Shown piece by piece: positions 54,113 to 63,838 of a stretch of 64,000 nucleotides of DNA. Every line of letters begins with the position of its first letter. Position 1 is the first letter of the stretch. The stretch covers positions 932,001-996,000 of the forward strand of contig NZ_CP058350.1 in the NCBI RefSeq assembly GCF_005860795.2, written 5' to 3'. The stretch comes from Peteryoungia desertarenae (GTDB lineage: Bacteria; Pseudomonadota; Alphaproteobacteria; Rhizobiales; Rhizobiaceae). The translations under genes were made by a program, and so were the position numbers. The notes beneath the pieces are model-generated. The model worked only from the letters and a program-made list of their open reading frames with translations, had not been told where the DNA came from and did not search any database.

Positions 54113-55639
54113 TCAGGGTGCTGATTCGACTGTCTCGATTCCAGCCTTTGTGCACCACGCATGCAAGGGGGCAAGAACGGGATGTTCGAAGGCGACGGCA
54201 AGATGCCACAGCGTTCGCGGCATATGACGCATATAGCCATCCTTGCCATCCCGCTGTTTCAGACGCACCCATAGCCCGTTCAGCTTGCAGGCACGTTGAG
54301 CCGACATGATCGCCCAGGCCTCCATGAACTGATCACGCCTGAAATCGGCTTTCGTCCGAGCCAACATATAGTCTGCTATCAATTGCTCCATAAGAGGTCG
54401 GCCAATTGTGACACGCGCATCCTGGACGAGGGACACCACGTCATAGGCAGATGGCCCTATCATCGCGTCCTGGAAATCAATCAGCCCGACCCGCTCATGG
54501 CCGGTCTTGTCCTCCCGCCAGATGATGTTGGGAGAGTGAAAATCGCGCATGACAAGCGTCGTCTCGGCGCTCGTCAGCCTATCGAAGAGACTTCCCCAGA
54601 TTTGCCGGTAGGCAGCCCGTTCTTCCTGCGTGGCCTCTTTACCATTGCGGTTCCACGGCAGGTGCCAGTCGAGAAGGAGGTCTACCTCGGTTTGCATGGC
54701 CGTGCGGTCGAAATCCGGGATCGAGTGACTTCTGCCCTCTCCAAGTGCGACCTCTCGCTCGAAAGGGGTGTCATGGAGAGCCGCAAGGCACATTGCACTC
54801 GCCCGATAGCGCTCCGCAATCGGATGACCATCGGCATCCAGTACCGATCCGGTGCCGAGATCCTCAAGCAACAAAAGACCTTCTTCACCCGCAGATCTGA
54901 CAATGCCCGGCGCCGAAAAACCGTGCGAGCGCAGGGCATTTGCAACCGCAATGAAGGGATAGACATCTTCCGCCAGATGCACTGTCTGTGCATAGGTCTT
55001 GCCATTCGGCAGAATGGCGCCTTGCTGCTTCCTTGGTGCATCCATCAGCACAAGCCTGTCGGACCCGTCAGCCGGATAGACATGTTCATAGGCACGGCTT
55101 GAGGCGTCACCCGTCAGGTGTCGACGCTCGGCTTTCAAGTAGCCATTCGCATTGAGGAACGCACGGATCGCAAGCGAACGCTTCACTCTGTCGAGCACGG
55201 CTGGTGGGGCGGAAAGCTCGACAGTCCGTCCGCCTTCCTTCTCGAAGCTGAAGACCAGTGAGAGCCGATCCCGGGGCAGGGCGTCGACGGCGCGCTGAGG
55301 CCATTCGACCAGGCAGATCCCGCTGTTAAGGGCCTCGGGAAATCCCAGTTCATCGAGCTCGCTTGAATCCGAAAGCCGATAGAGATCGAAATGGGCAACT
55401 GGAATGCGAAGGTCGTAGTTCTGCACCAGCGTGAAGGTTGGACTTGGAACCTCAAGCTCAGGATCGTCCGCGAGGTTTCGCAACAACGCCCGGCACAATG
55501 TCGACTTGCCCGCCCCAAGGTCTCCATCCAGCGCGACACAGTCGCCGGGCTTCAGCGCAAGGGCCAGATCAGCACCCAGTTGCTGCGTTTCCGCCTCTGA
55601 CGCCAGATATACATGCAGAGGCAGTACGGTCTCGCTCAT
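54113..55639 (-). CDS. TsaE-AmgK fusion: tRNA threonylcarbamoyl ATPase plus sugar kinase
   Basis: The 508-residue protein joins two domains. Residues 1-150 are TsaE, with the P-loop LDGDLGAGKSTLCRALLRNL and the family motif VPSPTFTLVQNYD; TsaE is needed for t6A37 modification of tRNA. Residues about 165-500 are an aminoglycoside-phosphotransferase fold with MRDFHSPNIIWREDK (catalytic loop) and VGLIDFQDAMIGPSAYDVVSL (metal site). Next to murU the second domain is most likely the MurNAc/GlcNAc anomeric kinase AmgK. The start overlaps divL by 4 nt. Confidence 0.88.
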   Translation of the reverse strand: MSETVLPLHVYLASEAETQQLGADLALALKPGDCVALDGDLGAGKSTLCRALLRNLADDPELEVPSPTFTLVQNYDLRIPVAHFDLYRLSDSSELDELGFPEALNSGICLVEWPQRAVDALPRDRLSLVFSFEKEGGRTVELSAPPAVLDRVKRSLAIRAFLNANGYLKAERRHLTGDASSRAYEHVYPADGSDRLVLMDAPRKQQGAILPNGKTYAQTVHLAEDVYPFIAVANALRSHGFSAPGIVRSAGEEGLLLLEDLGTGSVLDADGHPIAERYRASAMCLAALHDTPFEREVALGEGRSHSIPDFDRTAMQTEVDLLLDWHLPWNRNGKEATQEERAAYRQIWGSLFDRLTSAETTLVMRDFHSPNIIWREDKTGHERVGLIDFQDAMIGPSAYDVVSLVQDARVTIGRPLMEQLIADYMLARTKADFRRDQFMEAWAIMSAQRACKLNGLWVRLKQRDGKDGYMRHMPRTLWHLAVAFEHPVLAPLHAWCTKAGIETVESAP

Positions 55640-58233
55640 TCGGCAGCAACGACCTGTGGAACGATGGTTGACGGGATGCGGCAACGAACGGTCGTGCCTT
55701 CGCCGGGCGCACTGTCAATCGAAACGCTCCCGCCATGAAGGTTGACGAAACTCTGGACGATGGAGAGGCCGAGGCCCGGACCACTGCGCTTTCCACCCTT
55801 GCCGTTGGTCGAGAACCGGTCAAACACGGTCGCCAGCATTTCCGGAGACATACCGCAGCCGGTATCTGTGACCGAGAAGGCAAAATCGTCCTGATCACGC
55901 CAGCAGCGCATGGAGACAACCGAGCCTTCGGGCGCAAAGTTGACAGCGTTGGTCAAAAGCTTGATCAGGATCTGCTTCAGCCGCTGCCGATCCGCAATCA
56001 TGTGGCCGAGATTGGCTGTCGCCGAAATCTCAAGCGTCACCTTGCCCTCCTGCAGCCGGTCGGTCATCTGCATCGACACGTCATCAAGCAGATCGTTCAG
56101 ATCGATATCGGAATAATCGAGCTGCATGATGCCTGCATCGACGGTTGCAAGGTCGAGGATATCATTGACGATGGTCAGAAGAACCGAAGATGAGGTCGAG
56201 ATATGATCGACATATTCCGCCTGCCGCTCGTTCAACGGGCCGATTGCCGGGGTCTTCAAGAGGTCAGTGAAGCCAATGATATTGGTCAGGGGCGAACGCA
56301 ATTCGTAAGAGACGTGTTGAACGAAATCGTTCTTCAACTCGTCCGCCTTGCGTAGTGCCTCGTTCTTTTCCTTCAAGGCGCGCTCCGCCCGGACGCTGTC
56401 TGTCATGTTAACGAAAGTCAGCATCGTCTGGGCATTTGGAAGCGGCGTCACCGCATAGTCGAGGACAAGCCCGGAATAGAGTTCCAGCGTGCCCTGACGC
56501 GAGGGGCGCTCGTCGTCAAAGCTCGTGATCATGTGGCTGAAGGCTTTCCAGCCATCCGGGCGGTCATAGGAGGGTGAGCACGCCTTCTCGATGGCGCGGA
56601 TATGGGTGCCTAAAGCGGTCTGCTCTTCGGTCACGGCCCAAAGCGCACGGAAGGCAGGGTTCGACAACTGGATGCGCCCGTCGGGGCCAAAAACCGCAAC
56701 GCCTTCCGAAAGGTGGTCGATTGTTTCGCCCTGAACCCGCAGCAGCGTGTTGTATCGGGTCTCCAGCGCGACCTGTTCTGTCAAGTTTTCAAAGACCCAG
56801 GTGGCGCCTCCTTGCGGATGGGCTGAAACGATCACGCGCAGGGTCTGACCGTTGGGCAGATGCCAGAGGTCGGTCTGCGTTTCGACCGAGCGATAGACGG
56901 AAAGCGTCTTTTCCTTCCACGTCTTCCAGCTCAGTTCTTCCGGCAGCTTGTGTGCCGCGCGCAGCCTGTCCAGAAGCTCTCCATTGCCAGGTTTGCTTTC
57001 GAGGAACGGTGTTTCCAGTCCCCAAAGCTGAACGAAGGCCTGATTGTAGAACTGCAGCCGCTGCTCGCCGTCAAAGATCGCAACAGGCGTTGCAAGGTGA
57101 TCCAATGTGTCGGCATGGCTTTTCAGCGTTCGGGCCAGTTGCTCGCGCAGCACTTCTTCCTTGGAAACATCAATCGCCATGCCGGCAGAGCCTGCAGGTC
57201 CACGTACGTCGACGACATCAAAGAAGGCTCGCGAGCCGCGAACGGCGGTCGAAACCGTGTCGTGAAACGGCGATTCAGGCGTTGTGCTGGCCTTGATCTT
57301 TTCCCGCGTCAGGCTGCTCAAAACCTCGCGGCCCTCGACAATAGCCTGTTCCGGGCTTTGGGCTTCTACCGCTTCGCTATAGGCATGGTTGACCCAGACA
57401 AGCTTGCCCTCGGCATCGCGCTGCCAGACGGGTTGCTCGATGGCATCAAGCAGAGCTTCAAAGGCCGATATGGAATTTCTCAGCCGGTTGCGTTCGATCT
57501 TCAGTTCCGCAAGCTCGGCCCGCAGATTGTTGAGCGCGACAAAGCGGGCAAAGGCCCGACCGCCGGTTAGACGCCCCTGAACTTCGAGGACTTCGCCCCT
57601 TTGAGTTTCGATGATCAGGTCAAAGGTCTTGGCATCTGAACGCAAGGCCTCGATTGCTCTTTCAAGCTCGCCGGCGGCCTCGGGCTTCAACCACCGTCCG
57701 AAAGCGAGGAAATCAGCGTTGTGCGCGGGAGCGCCAGTCTCAGCCGGCAGCTGACCGAGGAATTCCGGCCTTGCGGTATGACCGTCCCAGACAACGATCC
57801 GTCTGTTCTTGTCAGCGATCAGTGCCTGATAACGGGAAATTCGTTGTTGGGCATCCGAAAGAGCTGTCCGCATCTCGCGTCCCTCGCTTTCCAGCCTGCC
57901 GCGCTGACGAATGAGCCAGATGGCTGAAGCTAGTGCTGCCGATAGCGCGCCAATCACCAGGACATAGCCCGCCACATCGACGCTGCTGAACAGCCGTTCC
58001 CCGTCCTCGATCAGATCTTGCGCATGGGCGAAGCTTGAGGTGAACAGGCCGGTAAAGGCCGTACCCGCCGCGAGGAGGTTGCGCATGCACGTGAACGCCC
58101 GCGCAGGTCCGGACCAGCATGCCTGTCTGCCTTGCTTAGAACCCGTCTCTTTTGATTTCAGCCGCCAGAGGCCCAAGTCCACGGTCGTCATGACCGCATC
58201 CCGCGTCAGCGGGCGCAAGTGTTGTACCGACAT
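55636..58233 (-). CDS. divL: DivL-type cell-cycle sensor kinase with Tyr at the H-box
   Basis: The 865-residue membrane protein has two N-terminal hydrophobic segments (about residues 50-70 and 85-108), PAS-like regions near 255-350, 370-480 and 495-610, and a histidine-kinase core. At the H-box the sequence is HVSYELRSPLTN, with Tyr643 where the phospho-accepting His normally lies. The ATP-binding boxes (LLTNAVNFAPEG, FSVTDTGCGMSPEML, GPGLGLSIVQSFVNLHGG) look intact. This is the hallmark of DivL, which in Caulobacter controls CckA-CtrA signalling. Confidence 0.9.
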   Translation of the reverse strand: MSVQHLRPLTRDAVMTTVDLGLWRLKSKETGSKQGRQACWSGPARAFTCMRNLLAAGTAFTGLFTSSFAHAQDLIEDGERLFSSVDVAGYVLVIGALSAALASAIWLIRQRGRLESEGREMRTALSDAQQRISRYQALIADKNRRIVVWDGHTARPEFLGQLPAETGAPAHNADFLAFGRWLKPEAAGELERAIEALRSDAKTFDLIIETQRGEVLEVQGRLTGGRAFARFVALNNLRAELAELKIERNRLRNSISAFEALLDAIEQPVWQRDAEGKLVWVNHAYSEAVEAQSPEQAIVEGREVLSSLTREKIKASTTPESPFHDTVSTAVRGSRAFFDVVDVRGPAGSAGMAIDVSKEEVLREQLARTLKSHADTLDHLATPVAIFDGEQRLQFYNQAFVQLWGLETPFLESKPGNGELLDRLRAAHKLPEELSWKTWKEKTLSVYRSVETQTDLWHLPNGQTLRVIVSAHPQGGATWVFENLTEQVALETRYNTLLRVQGETIDHLSEGVAVFGPDGRIQLSNPAFRALWAVTEEQTALGTHIRAIEKACSPSYDRPDGWKAFSHMITSFDDERPSRQGTLELYSGLVLDYAVTPLPNAQTMLTFVNMTDSVRAERALKEKNEALRKADELKNDFVQHVSYELRSPLTNIIGFTDLLKTPAIGPLNERQAEYVDHISTSSSVLLTIVNDILDLATVDAGIMQLDYSDIDLNDLLDDVSMQMTDRLQEGKVTLEISATANLGHMIADRQRLKQILIKLLTNAVNFAPEGSVVSMRCWRDQDDFAFSVTDTGCGMSPEMLATVFDRFSTNGKGGKRSGPGLGLSIVQSFVNLHGGSVSIDSAPGEGTTVRCRIPSTIVPQVVAAE

Positions 58234-58358
58234 GCTCGGTCTGTCTCCGTCTTAGGTGCCGCATCATCGACAAGACATCCGTTATCCGCAGAACTGTTGC
58301 TCCACGAATCAAGTTTTAAAACAATACCGCTGATGGATTGGGTCGGGAAGAGGTGCGC

Positions 58359-58393
58359 CAAAAAAGAAAGCGCGACCTTTGTCAAGGTCGCGC
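58359..58393 (-). terminator. Rho-independent terminator of ahcY
   Basis: A perfect 10-bp GCGCGACCTT / AAGGTCGCGC stem lies just after the ahcY stop; on the minus strand it is followed by TTTCTTTTTT. Confidence 0.88.
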
Positions 58394-58424
58394 CCACAAT
58401 ATCTAGTATTTATCCAGCTATATT

Positions 58425-59822
58425 TTAATAGCGGTAGTGTTCTGGCTTGAACGGACCCTGCTGTTCCACACCGATATAGGCCGCCTGTTCTTCCGAGAGC
58501 TCTGTCAGCTTCACACCGAGCTTTGCCAGATGGAGGCGCGCGACCTTCTCATCAAGGTGTTTCGGCAGGACATAGACCTCATTCTTGTACTCGCCAGGCT
58601 TCGTAAACAGTTCGATCTGCCCCAGAACCTGGTTGGTGAACGAAGCCGACATCACGAAGGAAGGGTGACCCGTTGCGTTGCCGAGGTTCAACAGACGACC
58701 TTCCGAGAGAAGGATCATTCGATTACCCTTCGGGAACTCGATCATGTCGACCTGCGGCTTCACATTGGTCCACTTCAGGTTCCGCAGTGCAGCAACCTGG
58801 ATCTCGTTGTCGAAGTGGCCGATGTTGCCGACGATCGCCATGTCCTTCATCGCGCGCATGTGCTCGATGCGGATGACGTCCTTGTTGCCGGTCGTGGTGA
58901 TGAAAATGTCTGCGGTGTCGACCACGTCTTCCAGCGTCACGACCTCAAAGCCATCCATGGCAGCCTGAAGCGCGCAGATCGGGTCGACTTCCGTGACCTT
59001 CACGCGGGCACCGGCACCGCGAAGCGACGCGGCAGAGCCTTTGCCAACGTCACCATAACCGCAGACAACGGCAACCTTGCCGGCCATCATCACATCGGTA
59101 CCACGACGGATGCCGTCAACCAGCGATTCCTTGCAGCCATACTTGTTGTCGAACTTCGACTTGGTGACCGAGTCGTTGACGTTGATAGCCGGGAAGGGGA
59201 GGAGGCCCTTCTTGCTCAGTTCATAGAGGCGGTGAACGCCCGTGGTGGTTTCTTCGGTGACACCCTTGATGGCATCGCGCTGCTTGGTGAACCAGCCCGG
59301 GGACTGGGCGAGCCGCTTCTTGATCTGTGCAAAGAGGATCTCTTCTTCCTCGGAGCCGGGGTTCTTCAGGATATCCTCGCCAGCTTCCGCGCGAGCACCC
59401 AGCAGGATATACATTGTGGCATCGCCACCGTCGTCGAGGATCATGTTGGAGAAGCCGCCGTCGGCCCACTGGAAGATCTTGTCGGTGTATTCCCAATAAT
59501 CCTTCAGCGTCTCGCCCTTGACGGCAAACACCGGGATACCGGCGGCAGCGATCGCGGCAGCCGCATGGTCTTGGGTCGAAAAGATGTTGCAGGATGCCCA
59601 ACGGACTTCTGCGCCCAGCGCAACAAGCGTTTCGATCAGAACCGCAGTCTGGATCGTCATGTGGAGCGAACCGGTAATGCGCGCACCCTTCAGCGGCTTG
59701 GATGCGCCGAATTCTTCGCGGCAGGCCATGAGACCTGGCATTTCGGTTTCAGCAATGTCGATTTCCTTGCGGCCAAAAGCGGCAAGGCCAATATCCGCGA
59801 TGACGTAATCCTGTGTGCTCAT
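58425..59822 (-). CDS. ahcY: S-adenosylhomocysteine hydrolase
   Basis: The 465-residue NAD-dependent enzyme splits SAH to homocysteine and adenosine, clearing the product inhibitor of methyltransferases. [35 protein letters not shown] carries the substrate lysine area and NAD loop. FKPEHYRY at the C-terminus is the conserved tail that closes the neighbouring NAD site. It is preceded by a strong palindromic operator and ends in a strong terminator, so it is its own unit. Confidence 0.97.
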   Translation of the reverse strand: MSTQDYVIADIGLAAFGRKEIDIAETEMPGLMACREEFGASKPLKGARITGSLHMTIQTAVLIETLVALGAEVRWASCNIFSTQDHAAAAIAAAGIPVFAVKGETLKDYWEYTDKIFQWADGGFSNMILDDGGDATMYILLGARAEAGEDILKNPGSEEEEILFAQIKKRLAQSPGWFTKQRDAIKGVTEETTTGVHRLYELSKKGLLPFPAINVNDSVTKSKFDNKYGCKESLVDGIRRGTDVMMAGKVAVVCGYGDVGKGSAASLRGAGARVKVTEVDPICALQAAMDGFEVVTLEDVVDTADIFITTTGNKDVIRIEHMRAMKDMAIVGNIGHFDNEIQVAALRNLKWTNVKPQVDMIEFPKGNRMILLSEGRLLNLGNATGHPSFVMSASFTNQVLGQIELFTKPGEYKNEVYVLPKHLDEKVARLHLAKLGVKLTELSEEQAAYIGVEQQGPFKPEHYRY

Positions 59823-59944
59823 GAAGCTCTCCGGCTAGATGCTGTGCCGCGACCACAACGGTTCTGAACGGCACGCCAATAGGACCCGGAACCATAACCG
59901 GGTGGTGGCTCACCAATAGCAGGGAACATAGAGCTTTGCAACCA

Positions 59945-59974
59945 GACATAAAGAAGTCTTTATGTCTTTATGTC
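59945..59974 (-). promoter_or_regulatory. Palindromic operator upstream of ahcY
   Basis: GACATAAAGA and TCTTTATGTC form a perfect 10-bp inverted repeat with a 2-bp spacer (59945-59966), and a third TCTTTATGTC copy follows directly (59965-59974). It lies 123-152 bp before the ahcY start. The shape fits a dimeric repressor, perhaps an ArsR-type SAM/SAH-responsive regulator known to control methionine-cycle genes in proteobacteria; the regulator is inferred. Confidence 0.65.
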
Positions 59975-59982
59975 ATCACCTA

Positions 59983-60264
59983 TCAGGCATCTTCGCCGAA
60001 CCTGTCGGCAACGAGTGCGGCAAGTGCTTCCAGCACAGCAGTCGCATCTCTGCCGCTGGCGCTGACTGATATGCAGCAGCCGGGACTTGCAGCAAGCATC
60101 ATCAGGCCCATGATCGAAGTGCCACCGACCGTCATACCGTCCTTGGAAACGCTCACCTGTGCATCAAAGCCGCTCACCGTCTGAACGAACTTGGCCGACG
60201 CACGGGCATGCAGTCCGCGCTTGTTGATGATGGCGAGCTCACGCGTTGTGCTGCTGTTTGTCAT
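59983..60264 (-). CDS. ptsH: Phosphocarrier protein HPr
   Basis: The 93-residue PTS carrier shows NKRGLHARASAKFVQTV with the phospho-accepting His19, and the regulatory serine region GGTSIMGLMMLAASPG with Ser50, the target of HprK. A GTG at 60288 overlapping the EIIA stop is an alternative start. It passes phosphate from EI to EIIA-Man. With no sugar permease beside it, the system is likely regulatory. Confidence 0.93.
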   Translation of the reverse strand: MTNSSTTRELAIINKRGLHARASAKFVQTVSGFDAQVSVSKDGMTVGGTSIMGLMMLAASPGCCISVSASGRDATAVLEALAALVADRFGEDA

Positions 60265-60284
60265 GCGCGCCGTACCTGCGTCCG

Positions 60285-60686
60285 TCACTTTCCGCTCAAG
60301 ACGCGGCTGGCGACATTGATGTATTTTCGACCAGCCTCGGAGGCTTCGACAAGGGCCCGTTCCATGTCATTGTCGCCGCGTACACCGGCAAGCTTGATAA
60401 GCATGGGCAGGTTGACGCCAGCAATAACTTCGACACGCCCGTTGTTCATCACCGAAATGGAGAGATTCGAGGGCGTTCCGCCGAACATATCAGTCAAAAT
60501 GATGACACCATGCCCATCATCCGCCTTGGTAACGGCATCAAGTATGTCTTGACGCCGCTGGTCCATATCGTCTTCGGGGCCGATTGAAACCGTCTCGATG
60601 AATTTCTGAGGGCCAACAACATGTTCCACCGCATGATGAAACTCTTCAGCCAGCTTGCCATGAGTGACAAGCACAAGTCCGATCAT
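60285..60686 (-). CDS. PTS EIIA component, mannose family
   Basis: The 133-residue protein shows MIGLVLVTHGKLAEEFHHAVEHVVG with phosphorylated His9-10 region (THGKL), and VIILTDMFGGTPSNLSISVM, the EIIA-Man signature. No EIIB, EIIC or EIID gene lies nearby. In Rhizobiales it belongs to a regulatory PTS with HPr and HprK. Its stop touches the possible upstream start of ptsH. Confidence 0.92.
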   Translation of the reverse strand: MIGLVLVTHGKLAEEFHHAVEHVVGPQKFIETVSIGPEDDMDQRRQDILDAVTKADDGHGVIILTDMFGGTPSNLSISVMNNGRVEVIAGVNLPMLIKLAGVRGDNDMERALVEASEAGRKYINVASRVLSGK

Positions 60687-60816
60687 TCTTTACTGCCCCT
60701 TAGCGCAAATATCGGCCAATTAACGCAACAATCCTGCTTCGTCCATCGGCAGATGCATCTTGGCGATGAAAAAGCGAAGTGCAAGCCAAAAGCGACCATC
60801 CTTTCGCCTGAAGACT

Positions 60817-61266
60817 TCAAATCCGGTTCAACAAGGCATCGATTCGGGCCAAAGGATAGCTCCAGCCCCTTGGAATTCGAAAAAGTGGGAGTTGAAGATC
60901 GCCGGCCAGAACGACTTTTTCATCCCGTGCTGGCAACCGCTCCGCAAAGTCGGGATCGACCGGCATGATGGCAAGCTGCAGTATCGCCTCGGCCTGGCTT
61001 GGCACCCTGACGATGCCGCTGAATCGAAGTTCGATCAACCCAACCGTTGTTTGAGGCGCGCGCGCCAGGATCTCGTCTTTGCTGTTTCGCCCGACAAAAA
61101 CCTGATCATCGGCGACAAGGGCTGCGGCCCGACCACACATCCGTGCTTCCGTGATGCAGGAAAACGCCATGTCGGATTTGCCCGCGCCGGACGGACCGAT
61201 GAACAGCAGGCCGCGATCGTCAATCGTTATGGCTGTGCCATGAATATTGACGAACCCGCCATTCAT
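60817..61266 (-). CDS. hprK: HPr kinase/phosphorylase, short alphaproteobacterial form
   Basis: The 149-residue protein has the P-loop LLFIGPSGAGKSDMAF near residue 20 and GLIELRFSGIVRVP, the HprK signature. It lacks the roughly 130-residue N-terminal domain of Firmicute HprK, as is usual for alphaproteobacteria. It phosphorylates HPr on the regulatory serine. It overlaps chvG by 4 nt, linking the PTS to the two-component system. Confidence 0.92.
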   Translation of the reverse strand: MNGGFVNIHGTAITIDDRGLLFIGPSGAGKSDMAFSCITEARMCGRAAALVADDQVFVGRNSKDEILARAPQTTVGLIELRFSGIVRVPSQAEAILQLAIMPVDPDFAERLPARDEKVVLAGDLQLPLFRIPRGWSYPLARIDALLNRI

Positions 61267-63041
61267 GCCGTCTGCTCGACAGGCAATGTCAGAATGAACC
61301 GAGCGCCGGAGACCGCCCCCGTCGTGGCATCGACGACATTTTCTGCTCTGAGGCTTCCGCCATGCGCTTCGGCGATCTGTCGGCTGATGGAAAGGCCAAG
61401 ACCTGAATTCTGCCCGAAGCTCTCTCCTTCAGGTCTGTCGGTATAGAAGCGCTCGAAGATACGGTCGATGTTTTCGGCCTGTATGCCGGGTCCGTTGTCC
61501 TCGACTTGGATCTGACAGCGGCCCCGCGAACGGGACAGCCGAACGGTAATGCTGCCGCCAGAATCGGGAACGAAGGAGCGAGCGTTCTCGATGAGATTTG
61601 TCACGATCTGGCCGAGACGCAGGTCATGCCCATTGACCACAAAGCGGGTCTTCGGGTTCGCACGATCAACAACATACTTGATGGCCACGACTTTCTTGCC
61701 GCTTCGGATCTCACGCGACACATCCACAAGGCTTGTTACCAGTGTCTCGAGGTCCACGGGCTTGGCGTCACTCCGAGCCAGTTCCGCATCCAGTCGCGAT
61801 GCGTCCGAAATGTCGCTGATCAACCGGTCAAGGCGGCGAACGTCGTGCTGAATGATATCCATCAGCCTCTGCCGTGATTGATCGCTCTTCGCCAAAGGCA
61901 GGGTCTCGACCGCCGATCGTAACGAGGTGAGAGGATTCTTCAGTTCATGGCTCACATCCGCCGCGAAGCTCTCAATCGCATCGATCCTGTCGTAGAGTGC
62001 CGTGGTCATTTCCCTGAGTGCAATCGAAAGATTGCCGATCTCATCCTGACGGACGGAGAAGTCGGGGATTTCCTCGCGCTCCTTTGCGCCGCGTCGCACG
62101 CGAATTGCTGCCGCCGAGAGCCGGCGAAGCGGATTGGCAATGGTTGAAGACAAAAGAAGGGAAACGACGATGTTGACCAGAGTGGCCACACCGAAAACTC
62201 GCAGGATCGCCAGTCGCTCTGCGTGAACGATCTTGTCGATATCTCCGGCCTGAGTTGACAGGAGCAACACCCCGAGAACGGCACGGAAGCGCTGCACTGG
62301 AACGGCAACCGAAACAATCAACTCGCCACGGTCGGTCACCCGCACCACAGCGCCGCGTACCCCGGTCAGTGCATTCATGACCTCGGGATATATTGATCCA
62401 TCTCCGCCCGGCAATTCACGATAAACGGGCAAGCCGCTCGGCTGAAGCACGGTGTTGAAAACGCGGGTTAGGGTGTCGCTAAGATCGGTCGTATCACTGT
62501 CGACCGGCGGTAGATCGAAGCGGAGAACCTGGCCGCGGGAATAGAGATGTCGGGAGTCCAGCAGGAGGTTGGCATCGGCATCGAAAAGCCGCGCGCGGGT
62601 GCGCGTGGGAGAGATCAACCGCCGCAGCACCGGCGCGACCCGTTCCGGGTTGATTGGAAAGCCGAGATCTTCGTCATTGGGCACGGGCGTAATGCTCTGC
62701 CCGGCCTGCAGCTCAAGGAGCTTTTGCGGATCAATGGTGATCGAGTTGGTATCGACTGAGGCCGAGGCCGAAATGGCACCAGCAATGATTTCGCCCTGCG
62801 TCAGCAGGCTTTCGACCCGTGCATCGATCAGTCCTTCGCGGAACTGGTTGAGATACATGATGCCGCCGACAAGAACGATCAGCGCCGCGAGATTAAAGAA
62901 GACAATCCGTCGCGTCAGGCTCGAAAACAGCGCATGCCCGAAGATTCGGCGGATCAGGGTGAAGGGATGCGCAAACAGACGACGCGACTCCGGGGAGCCG
63001 TCGAGCTCCTCCAAACTCTCCTCGTCAACATGTCTGGCCAA
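61263..63041 (-). CDS. chvG: Two-component sensor kinase ChvG
   Basis: The 592-residue membrane kinase has an N-terminal helix near residues 45-65, a periplasmic sensor domain to about 255, a second helix with HAMP (about 275-345), and a kinase core. The H-box is FAADVSHELKNPLTSLRSA with His365. ATP boxes are LIENARSFVPDSG, VEDNGPGIQ and GLGLSISRQIAEAHGGSL. ChvG (ExoS in Sinorhizobium) responds to acid and envelope stress and controls symbiosis and virulence genes through ChvI. Confidence 0.94.
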   Translation of the reverse strand: MARHVDEESLEELDGSPESRRLFAHPFTLIRRIFGHALFSSLTRRIVFFNLAALIVLVGGIMYLNQFREGLIDARVESLLTQGEIIAGAISASASVDTNSITIDPQKLLELQAGQSITPVPNDEDLGFPINPERVAPVLRRLISPTRTRARLFDADANLLLDSRHLYSRGQVLRFDLPPVDSDTTDLSDTLTRVFNTVLQPSGLPVYRELPGGDGSIYPEVMNALTGVRGAVVRVTDRGELIVSVAVPVQRFRAVLGVLLLSTQAGDIDKIVHAERLAILRVFGVATLVNIVVSLLLSSTIANPLRRLSAAAIRVRRGAKEREEIPDFSVRQDEIGNLSIALREMTTALYDRIDAIESFAADVSHELKNPLTSLRSAVETLPLAKSDQSRQRLMDIIQHDVRRLDRLISDISDASRLDAELARSDAKPVDLETLVTSLVDVSREIRSGKKVVAIKYVVDRANPKTRFVVNGHDLRLGQIVTNLIENARSFVPDSGGSITVRLSRSRGRCQIQVEDNGPGIQAENIDRIFERFYTDRPEGESFGQNSGLGLSISRQIAEAHGGSLRAENVVDATTGAVSGARFILTLPVEQTA

Positions 63042-63118
63042 ACGTCAACCTCTCGCCCGCGATGCCTCTTGCACGGCCCACTGCTCACCCAAGATCAATG
63101 TGGATCACGGCGTCAGTG

Positions 63119-63838
63119 TCACGCCGCTTCGCGGAAGCGGTATCCCACACCGTAGAGCGTTTCAATCATGTCGAAGTCGGTATCGACCATTTTGAACTTC
63201 TTGCGAAGCCTCTTGATGTGACTGTCGATGGTCCGGTCGTCTACGTAGACCTGTTCATCATAGGCTGCATCCATCAATGCATCGCGACTTTTCACAACGC
63301 CCGGTCTCTGTGCCAATGACTGGAGAATGAGGAATTCGGTGACAGTCAGCGTCACGGCATCGCCCTTCCACGTGCAGGTGTGGCGCTCCTGGTCCATGAC
63401 CAGCTGCCCCCGCTCCAGGGTGCGTGCTTGCTGCTCGGCAGTCGGCTTTGCGCCGATCGGGGCCAGATTCTCCCGGTTTGCTGCCCGTCTCAGGATTGCC
63501 TTGACGCGCTCCACCAGCAGTCGCTGCGAGAATGGCTTCGTGATGAAATCATCGGCACCCATCTTCAGACCAAAAAGCTCATCGATCTCCTCGTCCTTGG
63601 ATGTCAGGAAGATCACTGGCAGATCCGATTTCTGGCGAAGCCGACGCAAGAGTTCCATACCGTCCATGCGGGGCATCTTGATGTCGAAGATCGCGAGCTG
63701 GGGCGGACGTGCCAGCAACCCATCCAAGGCTGAGGCGCCATCGGTATAGGTCTCGACCTTGTAACCTTCGGCTTCAAGCGCAATCGAGACAGAAGTCAGG
63801 ATGTTGCGGTCGTCGTCTACGAGCGCGATCGTCTGCAT
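63119..63838 (-). CDS. chvI: Two-component response regulator ChvI
   Basis: The 239-residue OmpR-family regulator has a receiver domain with [11 protein letters not shown], phospho-acceptor Asp52 in [11 protein letters not shown], and the conserved lysine in [10 protein letters not shown]. The C-terminal winged helix has [30 protein letters not shown]. The ATG at 63838 gives [10 protein letters not shown]; the frame runs on 12 codons upstream without similarity. Its 5' region (63839-64000) is a regulatory region that continues beyond the window. Confidence 0.95.
   Translation of the reverse strand: MQTIALVDDDRNILTSVSIALEAEGYKVETYTDGASALDGLLARPPQLAIFDIKMPRMDGMELLRRLRQKSDLPVIFLTSKDEEIDELFGLKMGADDFITKPFSQRLLVERVKAILRRAANRENLAPIGAKPTAEQQARTLERGQLVMDQERHTCTWKGDAVTLTVTEFLILQSLAQRPGVVKSRDALMDAAYDEQVYVDDRTIDSHIKRLRKKFKMVDTDFDMIETLYGVGYRFREAA

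Noticed and set aside
58437..59867. 476-codon plus-strand open frame opposite ahcY
   Set aside because: ahcY is complete and typical; the antisense frame shows no family signature.
59823..59944. Possible SAH or SAM riboswitch in the ahcY leader
   Set aside because: I could not find the conserved cores of these riboswitches. A CCCGG/CCGGG hairpin is present but does not fit a known class; the palindromic operator is the better explanation.
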